Assembly (NCBI RefSeq): GCF_013373365.1
Contig: NZ_CP035925.1
Coordinates: 1,550,001 to 1,614,000, forward strand
Length of the DNA: 64,000 bases
Origin: Lentibacillus sp. CBA3610
Lineage (GTDB): Bacteria > Bacillota > Bacilli > Bacillales > Amphibacillaceae
Direction of reading: 5' to 3'
Position 1 is the stretch's first letter; each line of letters begins with the position of its first letter. The notes beneath the pieces were generated by a model that was given only the letters and a program-made list of their open reading frames with translations, was not told where the DNA came from and did not search any database. Both the position numbers and the translations under genes were made by a program. Below are positions 20,171 to 29,175 of this stretch, piece after piece.

Positions 20171-21403
20171 TTAGACGTACTTCTTCCTGGTTACCCGTAT
20201 CATTTCTTTCACATTGATCACTTGCTGCGCTATTTCACTTTCACCCAAAATTAATACATATTTAGCGCGGAAACGATCCGCTGCTTTAAACTGTGCTTTC
20301 GTTTTACGATCCTGGTAATCACGGTCAATTTGGATACCATTTTTTCGCAATTCATGAACAAGTTGAACAGAAGCCTTTTCTGCTTCATCACCGACTGTAA
20401 CAATAAAGCAGTCCAGATCCTCGTCGGCGGGAATTTTAACATTTTCAGCTTCAAGAGCCATAAGCAGCCGTTCAAGCCCCATTCCGAATCCAATCCCCGG
20501 GGTTGCCGGTCCGCCCAATTCCTCGATCAGGCCATTATACCTGCCGCCGCCGGTAAGTGTTGTAATCGCGCCAAACCCTTCTGCTTCACTCATGATTTCA
20601 AATGCTGTGTGATTATAATAGTCAAGACCGCGGACAAGATTTGGATCAACTTCATAATCTATCCCCATCAGCGTCAGATAGTTTTTGACTTTTTCAAAAT
20701 AAATCGTGGAATCCTCATTCAAATAATCAAGAACAGATGGCGCCGTCTTCATAGCGGGGTGTTCACTATCCGTTTTACAGTCCAGAATCCGCAATGGATT
20801 TTGCACGAGCCGCGTTTGGCAGTCATTGCATAATTCAACCTTGTGCGGTGTGAAATGATCCACCAATGCCTGCCGGTGGTTTTCCCTGCTTTCTTTATCA
20901 CCCAGCGAGTTTATCACCAGTTTCAAGGACCTTAGCCCAAGTTCCCGATAAACCGACATCGCCAAATCAATGACCTCCGCATCGATGGCCGGGTCAGCGC
21001 TCCCCATTGCCTCAACGCCAAATTGGTTCAACTGCCGCATCCTGCCCTTCTGCGGACGCTCATAACGGAACATTTGGGCAAAATAATACAGTTTAACAGG
21101 CTGACTCGGATTTCCGTGCATCTTATGTTCAACAAATGAACGTACGACGGATGCTGTACCTTCCGGGCGGAGTGTCAGACTTCTGCCGCCGCGATCTTCA
21201 AATGTATACATCTCTTTTTGCACAATGTCAGTCGAATCACCTACCCCGCGCTGAAAAACTTCTGTATGCTCAAACAAAGGTGTCCGTATTTCATCAAAAT
21301 GGTACCGTCTGCACACATCTTTAATTTTCTGTTCGACAAACTGCCATTTAGCAGCCTCTTCCGGTAAAATATCGACCGTACCTCGTGGAGCTTTCATACT
21401 CAT
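20171..21403 (-). CDS. hisS: Histidyl-tRNA synthetase
   Basis: 410 aa class II synthetase. N-terminal [16 protein letters not shown], motif 2 [23 protein letters not shown], the histidine-binding [15 protein letters not shown], motif 3 [11 protein letters not shown], and a C-terminal anticodon-binding domain (about 325-410). Start at 21403 (AGGGGG 8 nt upstream); a second ATG lies two codons in. It is first in hisS-aspS behind a T-box leader whose candidate specifier is an aspartate codon. Confidence 0.97.
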   Translation of the reverse strand: MSMKAPRGTVDILPEEAAKWQFVEQKIKDVCRRYHFDEIRTPLFEHTEVFQRGVGDSTDIVQKEMYTFEDRGGRSLTLRPEGTASVVRSFVEHKMHGNPSQPVKLYYFAQMFRYERPQKGRMRQLNQFGVEAMGSADPAIDAEVIDLAMSVYRELGLRSLKLVINSLGDKESRENHRQALVDHFTPHKVELCNDCQTRLVQNPLRILDCKTDSEHPAMKTAPSVLDYLNEDSTIYFEKVKNYLTLMGIDYEVDPNLVRGLDYYNHTAFEIMSEAEGFGAITTLTGGGRYNGLIEELGGPATPGIGFGMGLERLLMALEAENVKIPADEDLDCFIVTVGDEAEKASVQLVHELRKNGIQIDRDYQDRKTKAQFKAADRFRAKYVLILGESEIAQQVINVKEMIRVTRKKYV

Positions 21404-21433
21404 TATTACAACCCCCTATTCCTATTTTACATA

Positions 21434-21745
21434 TAAAAAACTCCCATCCCTTATATATAAGGGACGGGAGTTTGCCCGCGTTGCCACCCTGATTGATGTT
21501 CTTACAACATCCGCTCTTCACAGTTAACGCCTGCAAAACGTCTATACCTACTCTATAACGGGAATACGATACAAAACAGCTGTGGTAAAACCGATTTCCC
21601 ACAAACTATTCCAATCCCTGTTCGATACAGAACCTAAGGAATGTCGTTCATCAGGGCTTCTGTGAAAATGTTTCCAGCCTATGACATTTTCTCTCTGGTC
21701 ACAAGCGACCTGACTACTGTTTCCATCACTGGTTTTGTTTATCTA
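21434..21745 (-). promoter_or_regulatory. T-box riboswitch of hisS-aspS (probable Asp specifier GAC)
   Basis: Minus strand: the T-box AGGGTGGCAACGCGGG (complement at 21475-21490) precedes a terminator of AACTCCC and GTCCCTT pairing with AAGGGATGGGAGTT and a T run (21435-21470). Stem I begins near CAGAGAGAAAATG, contains GGCTGGAA, and holds GAC at 21643-21645 in the context GATGAACGACATTCC, aligned with the Ala specifier of the alaS leader. The operon encodes both His and Asp synthetases, so Asp sensing is plausible but tentative. Confidence 0.9.
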
Positions 21746-21763
21746 TCACATTGAATGAATACT

Positions 21764-21792
21764 ATAATAATGTTTCATGGCTTCGTTGTCAA
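21764..21792 (-). promoter_or_regulatory. SigA promoter of hisS-aspS
   Basis: TTGACA (21787-21792) and TATTAT (21764-21769) are 17 nt apart. The stop codon TGA of the small upstream gene (21789-21791) lies inside the -35 hexamer. Confidence 0.88.
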
Positions 21793-21962
21793 GTACGGGT
21801 TATTTTTTTCTTCAACCTTTTAACTTCGCCAAGTGAAACCCCTAGCTCTTCTGCGATTTCCATATGATTAAACCGGTCTTCCATTTCCGTAAAACGGTGA
21901 AAATCCACACCGAAAATTTCCTTATCAGTACTCGAGTGCCACTGCTTTTCATGTATACGCAC
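21789..21962 (-). CDS. 57-aa HTH-like small protein (YrzK-like)
   Basis: Starts at the second of two GTG codons (21962), 7 nt after GGGAGG. The sequence reads RIHEKQWHSSTDKEIFG, then RFTEMEDRFNHMEIAEELG and VSLGEVKRLKKKITRT; the second half has the helix-turn-helix look of a sigma-factor region 4 or LuxR-type HTH (MEIAEELGVSLGEVKRL). A similar small gene (yrzK, from memory) is found here in B. subtilis. Function unknown; it is too short for an effector domain, so a small DNA-binding protein is one possibility. Confidence 0.75.
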   Translation of the reverse strand: MRIHEKQWHSSTDKEIFGVDFHRFTEMEDRFNHMEIAEELGVSLGEVKRLKKKITRT

Positions 21963-22058
21963 CACAATTCCTCCCTTGTCTCTCCTAGTTTTGCCTAATT
22001 GAATACTTTTTATTAAAATAGAGAGAGGTTATGAAAATACACGATAGGATGAATGTGA

Positions 22059-22880
22059 GTGCACTTAAAAAAATCCGCGGTAATGTTTACCATTATTCTA
22101 TGCCTTTCATTTGCATCTGTTGTACAAGCTAAAAACACGATCACGATTCAATATGACAATACCCATTTACGTGAAGGACCTTCAACAACATATGAAATCA
22201 ACGGGTACGCCGAAAAAGGAGAAGAATTTAACGTTATATCAGCAGAAGATAAATGGATCGAAATTACAAATGGGCAAATGTCGGGCTATGTATTCAAAGA
22301 ATTTATTAATAATCAGTCAGCCTATACGTCATCAGGTCTGGATAATAAAACAATCGTCATAGATGCCGGGCATGGCGGGATTGATGTGGGTGCAATTGGT
22401 GCAAGTGGCTCTTATGAGAAAGATTTCACCTATCGGACGATGCAGGAACTGGAAGAAAAGCTTACCATACTTGGCGCTGACGTTATTTTAACAAGAGGGG
22501 AAGATCGGTATGTGTCACTTGCGAGCAGGACAAGCCTGGCCAATATAGTGAATGCAGATGCTTTTATAAGTATCCATTACAACAGTTTTTCCGAAGCACC
22601 CAATGTAACAGGAATCGGCACATATTACGATCATGAACAGGACGCGCCCCTTGCAGTGTCTGTTCAAGATGGTTTGATCAGCAAAACTGAAGCAGCTGAC
22701 CGAAAAGCACAGGAAGAAGACTACTACGTCATCAAACAAACCTTCCGCCCGTCTATTCTCGTTGAACTTGGATTTATTTCCAATCCGGAAACAGACCAGC
22801 TTCTTCAGACCAATCGTTACCAACAGAAACTAATATCAGGTATTGTTACTGGGCTGAACAATTACTTTTTACACCCCTGA
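22059..22880 (+). CDS. Secreted N-acetylmuramoyl-L-alanine amidase with SH3 domain (YrvJ-like)
   Basis: 273 aa from a GTG at 22059; no ATG in frame gives a better start. A signal peptide (about 1-24, cut after VVQA) is followed by one bacterial SH3 domain (about 27-85, NTHLREGPSTTYEINGYAEKGE) and an Amidase_3 domain (from about 97). Zinc ligands are in IVIDAGHGGIDVGA, the glutamate after YEKDF, and ISIHYNS; the catalytic glutamate is in SILVELGFISN. B. subtilis YrvJ has more SH3 repeats, so this is a short form. Confidence 0.9.
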   Translation: MHLKKSAVMFTIILCLSFASVVQAKNTITIQYDNTHLREGPSTTYEINGYAEKGEEFNVISAEDKWIEITNGQMSGYVFKEFINNQSAYTSSGLDNKTIVIDAGHGGIDVGAIGASGSYEKDFTYRTMQELEEKLTILGADVILTRGEDRYVSLASRTSLANIVNADAFISIHYNSFSEAPNVTGIGTYYDHEQDAPLAVSVQDGLISKTEAADRKAQEEDYYVIKQTFRPSILVELGFISNPETDQLLQTNRYQQKLISGIVTGLNNYFLHP

Positions 22881-22908
22881 AAAATCAGTGGGGAAAGTGC
22901 GCCCCACC
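22878..22908 (-). terminator. Terminator after dtd
   Basis: Minus strand GTGGGG (22902-22907) pairs with CCCCAC (22888-22893), followed by TGATTTTTC. It lies in the 39-nt gap between the converging amidase and dtd genes. Confidence 0.7.
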
Positions 22909-22919
22909 GAATGAAGTTT

Positions 22920-23366
22920 CTACCGTTCATGGCTGTCAAGGATGATTGTTACCGGTCCTGAATTGGTTAATCGGACATGCATCATTTCGCCAAATTCGCC
23001 TGTTTCCACTTGAATTTGCTGCTGTTCGATCTGCTGATTAAAATATTGGTACAGTTCATTTGCCTGTTCCGGTTTGGCGGCATCCAAATAACTTGGCCGC
23101 CGTCCTTTTCGTGTATCGGCATACAGTGTAAACTGCGATATGGACAGTACTTTCCCTGAAATATCTTTTAATGACCGATTCATTTTGCCATTTTCATCAT
23201 CAAAAATCCGCAAATGAACCAATTTATTCACCAGATAGTCCGCGTCTTCTTCTGTATCATCGTGTGTTACACCAAGCAGGACAACCAGTCCATGATCGAT
23301 CGCTCCTGTTGTTGATTCATTGACGGTGACACTGGCCTGTCCCGAACGCTGAATTACTGCTTTCAT
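22920..23366 (-). CDS. dtd: D-aminoacyl-tRNA deacylase
   Basis: 148 aa, usual length. DTD removes D-amino acids (and Gly from tRNA-Ala) mischarged on tRNA. The two signature motifs SQFTLYAD (about residues 77-84) and NSGPVTIIL (about 134-142) are intact; the latter carries the Gly-cisPro gate. AAGGAG precedes the ATG. It follows rel by 26 nt, as in many Bacilli. Confidence 0.96.
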   Translation of the reverse strand: MKAVIQRSGQASVTVNESTTGAIDHGLVVLLGVTHDDTEEDADYLVNKLVHLRIFDDENGKMNRSLKDISGKVLSISQFTLYADTRKGRRPSYLDAAKPEQANELYQYFNQQIEQQQIQVETGEFGEMMHVRLTNSGPVTIILDSHER

Positions 23367-23392
23367 GCCTCGATGACTCCTTTATAACTAAT

Positions 23393-25594
23393 TTATTGTG
23401 TCGTCCGTGTCACGGTGTAAACATCTTTTATCTGTTTAATTCGATCGACAATCCGTTTTAAATGTCCTATATTGTGAATAAGGATTGTTATGTGAATAAC
23501 AGCCATTCTGTTTCGATCTGAACGGCCATTGACATACGTAATATTCGTTTTCGTTTCATTTACCGCTTGTAATACTTCGTTGACGAGACCACGGCGATCA
23601 TATCCGGAAATCTCCAGATCAACATGGTATTGCTTTTTGTCCGTGCGGGTGTTTTCCCATTCGACATGAAGCAGACGTTCCTTAACTTCTTCTGACTGTA
23701 CATTCGGGCAATCTTTCCGATGTACAGAGACACCTCTTCCTTTTGTAATATAACCAACAATCGGATCACCGGGAACCGGATTACAACATTTCGAGAGGCG
23801 GACTAATAAATTATCAACCCCTTCCACTTTAACACCCGAATCCCTTTTTTGGATTTTTTTCGTTATCGCATCATTTTTAACTTCCTCAATTGTTTCTTCA
23901 AGGTTCTGTTCCTTTTGTTTGGCTTGACGCAACCTGTCTGTCAGGCGTGTTGCGATTAATGCTGCCGTAATTCCCTGATATCCTACTGCGGCATACATAT
24001 CGTCCTCATTGGAAAAATTAAACTTTTCAAACACACGCTGTAAATTATCATGTGTTAACACGTCTTTGGGTTCAATTCCGAATGCGCGAATTTCTTTATC
24101 AACAGCTTCCTTGCCTTTACTGATATTTTCATCACGGCGCTGCCTTTTAAAGAATTGTTTAATTTTACTTTTCGCCTGTGATGTCTGAGTAATTGCCAGC
24201 CAATCATGAGAAGGACCATATGAATGCTTGGAGGTCATGACATCCACAATATCCCCGTTTTTCAGCTGATAATCGAGTGGTTCCATTTTTCCGTTCACTT
24301 TCGCACCAATTGTCTTATTGCCCACTTCCGTATGAATCCGGTAAGCAAAATCAAGCGGGACTGAGCCTGACGGCAACTCGATGACATCACCTTTGGGTGT
24401 AAACACATAGACCATATCGGAAAACAAATCAACTTTTAATGTTTCCATAAATTCCTCTGCATCATGTGTCTCATTCTGCCAATCGAGAATTTCCCGGAAC
24501 CATGTCAGTTTATCTTCAAACGCTTTACTCCCCTTCGATGGCTGCTTCCCCTCTTTATAAGCCCAATGTGCCGCAATTCCATATTCTGCAATTTCATGCA
24601 TTTCCTTGGTGCGTATTTGGACTTCAAGCGGATCACCTTTTGGACCAATGACCGTAGTATGCAATGACTGATAAAGATTTGGCTTAGGCATAGCAATGTA
24701 ATCCTTAAATCTGCCCGGCATCGGTTTCCAGCATGTATGAATGATTCCCAGCACTGCATAACAGTCTTTAATGCTGTGAACAAGAATGCGAACGGCAAGC
24801 AAATCATATATTTCATTAAATTGTTTGTTTTGCTCGGCCATTTTTCGATAAATACTGTATAAATGCTTCGGTCTGCCGGAAATATCCGCTTCAATGCTGA
24901 CATCCTTCAATTGATCCTTCAATTCATCAATAACGTCATCAATATAGGACTCCCGTTCTTCCCGTTTTTGTTTCATCAGTTGAACAATGCGGTAATACTG
25001 TTGTGGATTCAGATAACGTAATGCGGTATCTTCGAGTTCCCATTTAATGGTTGATATCCCGAGCCGATGAGCTAATGGGGCAAAGATTTCCAATGTTTCA
25101 TTGGAAATCCGGCGTTGTTTATGTGGCGGTAAATGTTTCAGCGTCCGCATGTTATGCAGCCGGTCCGCAAGCTTAATTAAAATAACCCGGATATCCCTTG
25201 CCATTGCAACAAACATTTTCCTGTGATTTTCTGCCTGAAGAGCTTCCTTCGATTTATATTTTATTTTTCCCAGTTTGGTAACGCCATCGACCAGCATGGC
25301 CAATTCATGGTCAAAAGCATCTTCCAAATCGTCTAATGTCACATCTGTATCCTCAACAACATCATGCAAAAATCCCCCGGCAATTGTCACCGGATCCATA
25401 TTCAGTTCAACCAGAATCCCGGCAACCTGAACCGGATGAACAATATAAGGTTCGCCAGATTTCCGAAACTGATCCTTATGGGCATCTTCGGCAAATTTAT
25501 ATGCATCATGAAGGTATTCAGCATCTTCCTCTGATAGGTACCGACGGGCCTTATTAATCACTTCTTCACTTGTTAATGCTTCCTCTTTAGCCAT
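23393..25594 (-). CDS. rel: Bifunctional (p)ppGpp synthetase/hydrolase Rel
   Basis: 733 aa from the ATG at 25594 (AGGTGA upstream). Domains in order: HD hydrolase (about 30-190; HD pair at 77-78 in LHDVVEDTD), synthetase (about 230-350, [14 protein letters not shown] and [15 protein letters not shown]), TGS (about 395-455, [12 protein letters not shown]), a zinc-finger/CC segment ([17 protein letters not shown]) and a C-terminal ACT domain. It makes and degrades the stringent alarmone on stalled ribosomes. An unusual structured leader lies upstream. Confidence 0.97.
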   Translation of the reverse strand: MAKEEALTSEEVINKARRYLSEEDAEYLHDAYKFAEDAHKDQFRKSGEPYIVHPVQVAGILVELNMDPVTIAGGFLHDVVEDTDVTLDDLEDAFDHELAMLVDGVTKLGKIKYKSKEALQAENHRKMFVAMARDIRVILIKLADRLHNMRTLKHLPPHKQRRISNETLEIFAPLAHRLGISTIKWELEDTALRYLNPQQYYRIVQLMKQKREERESYIDDVIDELKDQLKDVSIEADISGRPKHLYSIYRKMAEQNKQFNEIYDLLAVRILVHSIKDCYAVLGIIHTCWKPMPGRFKDYIAMPKPNLYQSLHTTVIGPKGDPLEVQIRTKEMHEIAEYGIAAHWAYKEGKQPSKGSKAFEDKLTWFREILDWQNETHDAEEFMETLKVDLFSDMVYVFTPKGDVIELPSGSVPLDFAYRIHTEVGNKTIGAKVNGKMEPLDYQLKNGDIVDVMTSKHSYGPSHDWLAITQTSQAKSKIKQFFKRQRRDENISKGKEAVDKEIRAFGIEPKDVLTHDNLQRVFEKFNFSNEDDMYAAVGYQGITAALIATRLTDRLRQAKQKEQNLEETIEEVKNDAITKKIQKRDSGVKVEGVDNLLVRLSKCCNPVPGDPIVGYITKGRGVSVHRKDCPNVQSEEVKERLLHVEWENTRTDKKQYHVDLEISGYDRRGLVNEVLQAVNETKTNITYVNGRSDRNRMAVIHITILIHNIGHLKRIVDRIKQIKDVYTVTRTTQ

Positions 25595-25637
25595 AAAATC
25601 ACCTGAATTCACTTTAACAATAATTCTTAACAGTTCA

Positions 25638-25702
25638 GATCCGGCACTCCGGCTTCTTGCGGGTTCCGTTCAACCCTTGCACTATGGGAGTGATTAGGGA
25701 TC
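25638..25702 (-). promoter_or_regulatory. Structured 5' leader of rel
   Basis: In the rel leader the minus strand folds as three coaxial stems: GATCC with GGATC (25638-25642 and 25698-25702), ACTCC with GGAGT, and GC-GGGTT with AACCC-GC around CCGTTC. A promoter-like TACTAT (25717-25722) lies just upstream, with a weak TTTACA 19 nt further. The element ends 43 nt before the rel start. No T tract follows, so a terminator is unlikely; it may be a regulatory leader or a protein-binding site. Confidence 0.6.
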
Positions 25703-25805
25703 CTTTTCTATTGTTTATAGTATTGAAAAATTTCACCTGAATGTAAAGGAAAAACCATTGGTAATGTCAACTTAATTTTTCAGTTATCTAAGCAAACAAA
25801 TAAGA

Positions 25806-25841
25806 ATAGGCCTGACGAATGGTTGGTTCGATCAGACCTTG
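25806..25841 (-). terminator. Probable terminator after apt
   Basis: Minus strand AGGTCTGA (25832-25839) pairs with TCAGGCCT (25808-25815), including a G-U pair, then ATTCTTATTTG. It lies 18 nt after the apt stop. The tail is imperfect. Confidence 0.6.
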
Positions 25842-25856
25842 CACGGCAGACATTAA

Positions 25857-26369
25857 CTAATAACGCATTAATGTCAGCACATCATATCCTTCCAGTTTAT
25901 CAAGCCCGTTCAGATAAGACAGTTCAATCAAGAAGGCACACCCTGCTACAATTCCTCCCAGTTCTTCCACTAATTGGATGGTTGCTTCGATTGTTCCGCC
26001 TGTTGCGAGCAAATCATCCGTAATCAGTACACGTTGGCCGGGCTTAATGGCATCTTTGTGAATCGTCAGCACATTTTTGCCATATTCCAGCCCATAATCA
26101 ACTTTAATCACGTCACGCGGTAATTTTCCTTCTTTCCTGACCGGTGCGAATCCAACTTCCAGTGCATAGGAAACAGGGCAGCCAATAATGAAACCTCTTG
26201 CTTCGGGGCCAACAACACGATCAATATTTTTTTTGCGAGCATATTCCACAATTTCATCCACTGCTGATTTAAATACTTCTCCATTATCCATTAAGGGCGT
26301 AATATCTTTAAATTGTACGCCTTCTGTCGGCCAATCTTCAACAATTTCCACGTGTTTTTTATAATCCAT
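25857..26369 (-). CDS. apt: Adenine phosphoribosyltransferase
   Basis: 170 aa from the ATG at 26369 (AAGGAGG 9 nt upstream). Type I PRTase: PRPP-binding loop [16 protein letters not shown], adenine-site GPEARGFI, and N-terminal [18 protein letters not shown]. It salvages adenine to AMP. The start lies inside the end of recJ (11-nt overlap), so the genes are translationally coupled; this recJ-apt pair is conserved in Bacilli. Confidence 0.96.
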   Translation of the reverse strand: MDYKKHVEIVEDWPTEGVQFKDITPLMDNGEVFKSAVDEIVEYARKKNIDRVVGPEARGFIIGCPVSYALEVGFAPVRKEGKLPRDVIKVDYGLEYGKNVLTIHKDAIKPGQRVLITDDLLATGGTIEATIQLVEELGGIVAGCAFLIELSYLNGLDKLEGYDVLTLMRY

Positions 26370-28686
26370 ATACAAGTTCCTCCTTAGGCATGTGCCTATC
26401 TTTCATGCATTCACTCAACCATGATCGCAGTTCATCATACGATGAATAATAGAGTGTTTTCTCGATTTCAGCCTTGTTCAGACGCTCCTGATAGATAGCA
26501 GATTCGGATAAATCCTTTTTCACAGGATTAGCGTTCAATTGAATAAGACCATTTTCTATTTTAACAAAACCGAGATCAAAAAACACATTTGCCATAAACT
26601 TTATCCGATCTTTTGTCCATGCTTTAGCATCCATGATCATGGCTAATTCCTTATTTATATCAATCTGTTTTCGTTTGGCAAGAAGTGCGTACAGCCATTT
26701 GAAATCGTCTCTTGATGGAAAAGTCTTCATAAACGTACTATCTTCCAGCCGGAAACATACGTGAATATTGACCGGGTTAAGTTGTTGCAGTAATAATTGC
26801 AGTGTTTCCAGTTTTGTTGGTAAATCATACAGAAAAAGCGTATGGACGTGCTTCAAGCTGCCTATATCCGTATCATATGTAACCCATCGAACATTATCGG
26901 GTAAGGAATCTCCATCCTGTACTGTTTGCTTAACTGCTACATGGTCAGTATGAGACGTTACAAACCGCATCAGATCGAACTGTTTCTTTCCCCGGTGATC
27001 AAATAGCTGTCTTTCATCAATTTTCATATCGTGCATGACAATCTGTAATTTCCGAAAACCGTTCCACTCATTAATATTGAGCTCGCCAACAACAGATATC
27101 GGTGTTTTAGGTGAGAGATGATCATATAAACCACCAAACCCAAAGCCAATTCCATCAATCGTCTTATTCTGCTGCCGGAATTGCATTTTTAAATGGTTCC
27201 GATTACTTCCAATCTGTCTTACTTCTGCAGGTACATCTTTTATATGGAAAACAGGTTTTGGATTAGCCATGCCAAAAGGTGCCAACTCCCTAATCTCCTC
27301 AACCAGTTCTTCATTGATTTCCGGTAAAGTGACAGTCTTTGCAACCTCAATTTCCTGGGTAAAATCTTCCGGTGTCAGCTGCTGATGAATCATATCGTTC
27401 AGTTCCGACTGCAGTGTTTGCAGGTTGTCCAACGGCAGCGTCATCCCGGCCGCCTGTGCATGCCCGCCAAAGTGCGTAAACACATCTCTTATTTTCATAC
27501 AATTCGAAAACAAGTCAAAAGCAGGGATACTTCTGGCTGATCCTTTCATAATCCCCTCTTCCGGTATAATTGAAAGGACAATCGCCGGACGGTCATATTT
27601 CCGTACAAGGTTTGATGCCACAATTCCCAATACACCTTGATTCCAGCCTTCTTTGGCAACAACAATGACGCCTTGCTCAGCCGCTGGAACCACCATCTCT
27701 TCGGCTTCTTTCACAATAGCACTTACAATCTTCTGCCGCTCCTGATTGAGCGACTGAACCATCTCTGCGATTTGATCAGCCTCATCCTGATCATCAGTCA
27801 ATAACAGCTCAACAGCCATATCAGCATCCTGCAACCGGCCAACAGCGTTTAGTCTCGGACCAATTGAAAAGCCTATATCCTCTTCAGTAACATATCCTTT
27901 AATCCCACAAACGTTCTTAATTGCTTTCAACCCCGGTTTCTTCGTTGCTGATAAAGCTTTTAATCCATAAGAGGCCAGGATACGATTTTCATCAACTAAT
28001 GGAACAAGATCAGCAATCGTGCCAATCACCAAATAATCAAGATAGTGTTCCGGAAAGGAGCCAAGCAAACTTTCCGCAAACTTAAATGCGACGCCTGCAC
28101 CTGCCAATTCCTTGAACCTGTAATTAGGTGAACACTTAGGATGAATGATCGCATATGCATCCGGCAACTGTTCCTGAGGCTCATGGTGATCGGTAATAAT
28201 CAGGTCAATCCCAAGCTGTTTCGCAACAGCCGCCTCATGTATCGACGCTATTCCTGTATCAACGGTTATAATTAAATGATAGCCATTGTCATAAGCTGCT
28301 CTGAATGCTTCCTCATGCGGTCCATATCCCTCTGTAAAACGATTCGGTATATAATAGTCACAATGTGCACCAAGCTCGCGTAACGTCTTAAGCATGATTG
28401 CCGTTGAACTGACGCCATCAGCATCATAATCACCATAGACGAGGATTTTTTCGTTTGCAGCAATCCCTTTATGTACGCGTTCTGCTGCTTTGTCAATATC
28501 TGATAAATACTTGACACTGTATAATTGTGATAAATTAGGAGATAAGAACATTTCAGCTTCTTCATCTGATGTGATACCCCGCTGTCGTAACAATTCCTTG
28601 ATTAGCGGTGAGCATCTACTGGAATTCCAATTTGGCAAGTCGTTTTGTTTTTTTGCAAACTTCCATTTCATTTTACTCTCTAACAT
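26359..28686 (-). CDS. recJ: Single-stranded-DNA-specific 5'-3' exonuclease RecJ
   Basis: 775 aa from the ATG at 28686 (AGGGGTGA upstream); the 41-codon upstream ORF extension has no support. DHH domain: [16 protein letters not shown] (motif I, DYDAD), IIITDHHEP (DHH), HPKC. DHHA1 domain: [27 protein letters not shown]-terminal extension (about 570-775) is typical of the Bacillus type. It works in mismatch and recombination repair. Confidence 0.95.
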   Translation of the reverse strand: MLESKMKWKFAKKQNDLPNWNSSRCSPLIKELLRQRGITSDEEAEMFLSPNLSQLYSVKYLSDIDKAAERVHKGIAANEKILVYGDYDADGVSSTAIMLKTLRELGAHCDYYIPNRFTEGYGPHEEAFRAAYDNGYHLIITVDTGIASIHEAAVAKQLGIDLIITDHHEPQEQLPDAYAIIHPKCSPNYRFKELAGAGVAFKFAESLLGSFPEHYLDYLVIGTIADLVPLVDENRILASYGLKALSATKKPGLKAIKNVCGIKGYVTEEDIGFSIGPRLNAVGRLQDADMAVELLLTDDQDEADQIAEMVQSLNQERQKIVSAIVKEAEEMVVPAAEQGVIVVAKEGWNQGVLGIVASNLVRKYDRPAIVLSIIPEEGIMKGSARSIPAFDLFSNCMKIRDVFTHFGGHAQAAGMTLPLDNLQTLQSELNDMIHQQLTPEDFTQEIEVAKTVTLPEINEELVEEIRELAPFGMANPKPVFHIKDVPAEVRQIGSNRNHLKMQFRQQNKTIDGIGFGFGGLYDHLSPKTPISVVGELNINEWNGFRKLQIVMHDMKIDERQLFDHRGKKQFDLMRFVTSHTDHVAVKQTVQDGDSLPDNVRWVTYDTDIGSLKHVHTLFLYDLPTKLETLQLLLQQLNPVNIHVCFRLEDSTFMKTFPSRDDFKWLYALLAKRKQIDINKELAMIMDAKAWTKDRIKFMANVFFDLGFVKIENGLIQLNANPVKKDLSESAIYQERLNKAEIEKTLYYSSYDELRSWLSECMKDRHMPKEELVYGL

Positions 28687-28741
28687 AAACTCACCCCTGA
28701 CTAATCCAGTATACAAGAGATAGTCACGGGGAGCAATCAGG

Positions 28742-29071
28742 TTATTTTTTGTTTTTATCCAATTGATCAGTCGCTTCATTTTCGATGTCAGCTTCATGAA
28801 GTAAATCATGCTTTCTCAAAGTTTCTTGTAACTGATGTTTCTCTGATATCAGTTCATGACGTTCCCTCTGCAACTGGAGAACTTTCACAAGACCGGCTGC
28901 TGCGGTTATGATCCCACCCATCAATACAGAAAATAAAATAACCAATATCAAAGGTGCCCTTCCAGTGCCAAATAAGTAATTTACCTCCACCGGATCAACA
29001 TTGATCACAGCAAATACTGCGATAATGAAGACAAAAATAATGGCTGAAATGACATAGGTTTGCCCTCTCAT
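28742..29071 (-). CDS. LapA-domain membrane protein (YrvD-like)
   Basis: 109 aa from the ATG at 29071 (AAAGGAGG upstream). Two membrane segments (about 5-25 and 40-65) flank a short loop VDPVEVNYLFGTG, the LapA/DUF1049 signature, followed by a cytoplasmic coiled coil (LQRERHELISEKHQLQETL). The E. coli LapA homologue works with LapB in lipopolysaccharide control; the Gram-positive role is unknown. The place between secDF and recJ matches B. subtilis yrvD. Confidence 0.87.
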   Translation of the reverse strand: MRGQTYVISAIIFVFIIAVFAVINVDPVEVNYLFGTGRAPLILVILFSVLMGGIITAAAGLVKVLQLQRERHELISEKHQLQETLRKHDLLHEADIENEATDQLDKNKK

Positions 29072-29135
29072 ATTTTTTCCTCCTTTTGATGAAAACTCTA
29101 TTGTCTGAATTACCCTTTTAGTTCTAAACATAACC

Positions 29136-29172
29136 ATAAAATTCCCCTAACACGAATAGCATTAGGGGAATT
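29136..29172 (-). terminator. Terminator after secDF
   Basis: Minus strand AATTCCCCTAA pairs with TTAGGGGAATT (plus positions 29141-29150 and 29162-29171) around a 10-nt loop, followed by TTATGG. The stem starts within 8 nt of the secDF stop. Confidence 0.7.
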
Positions 29173-29175
29173 TCA

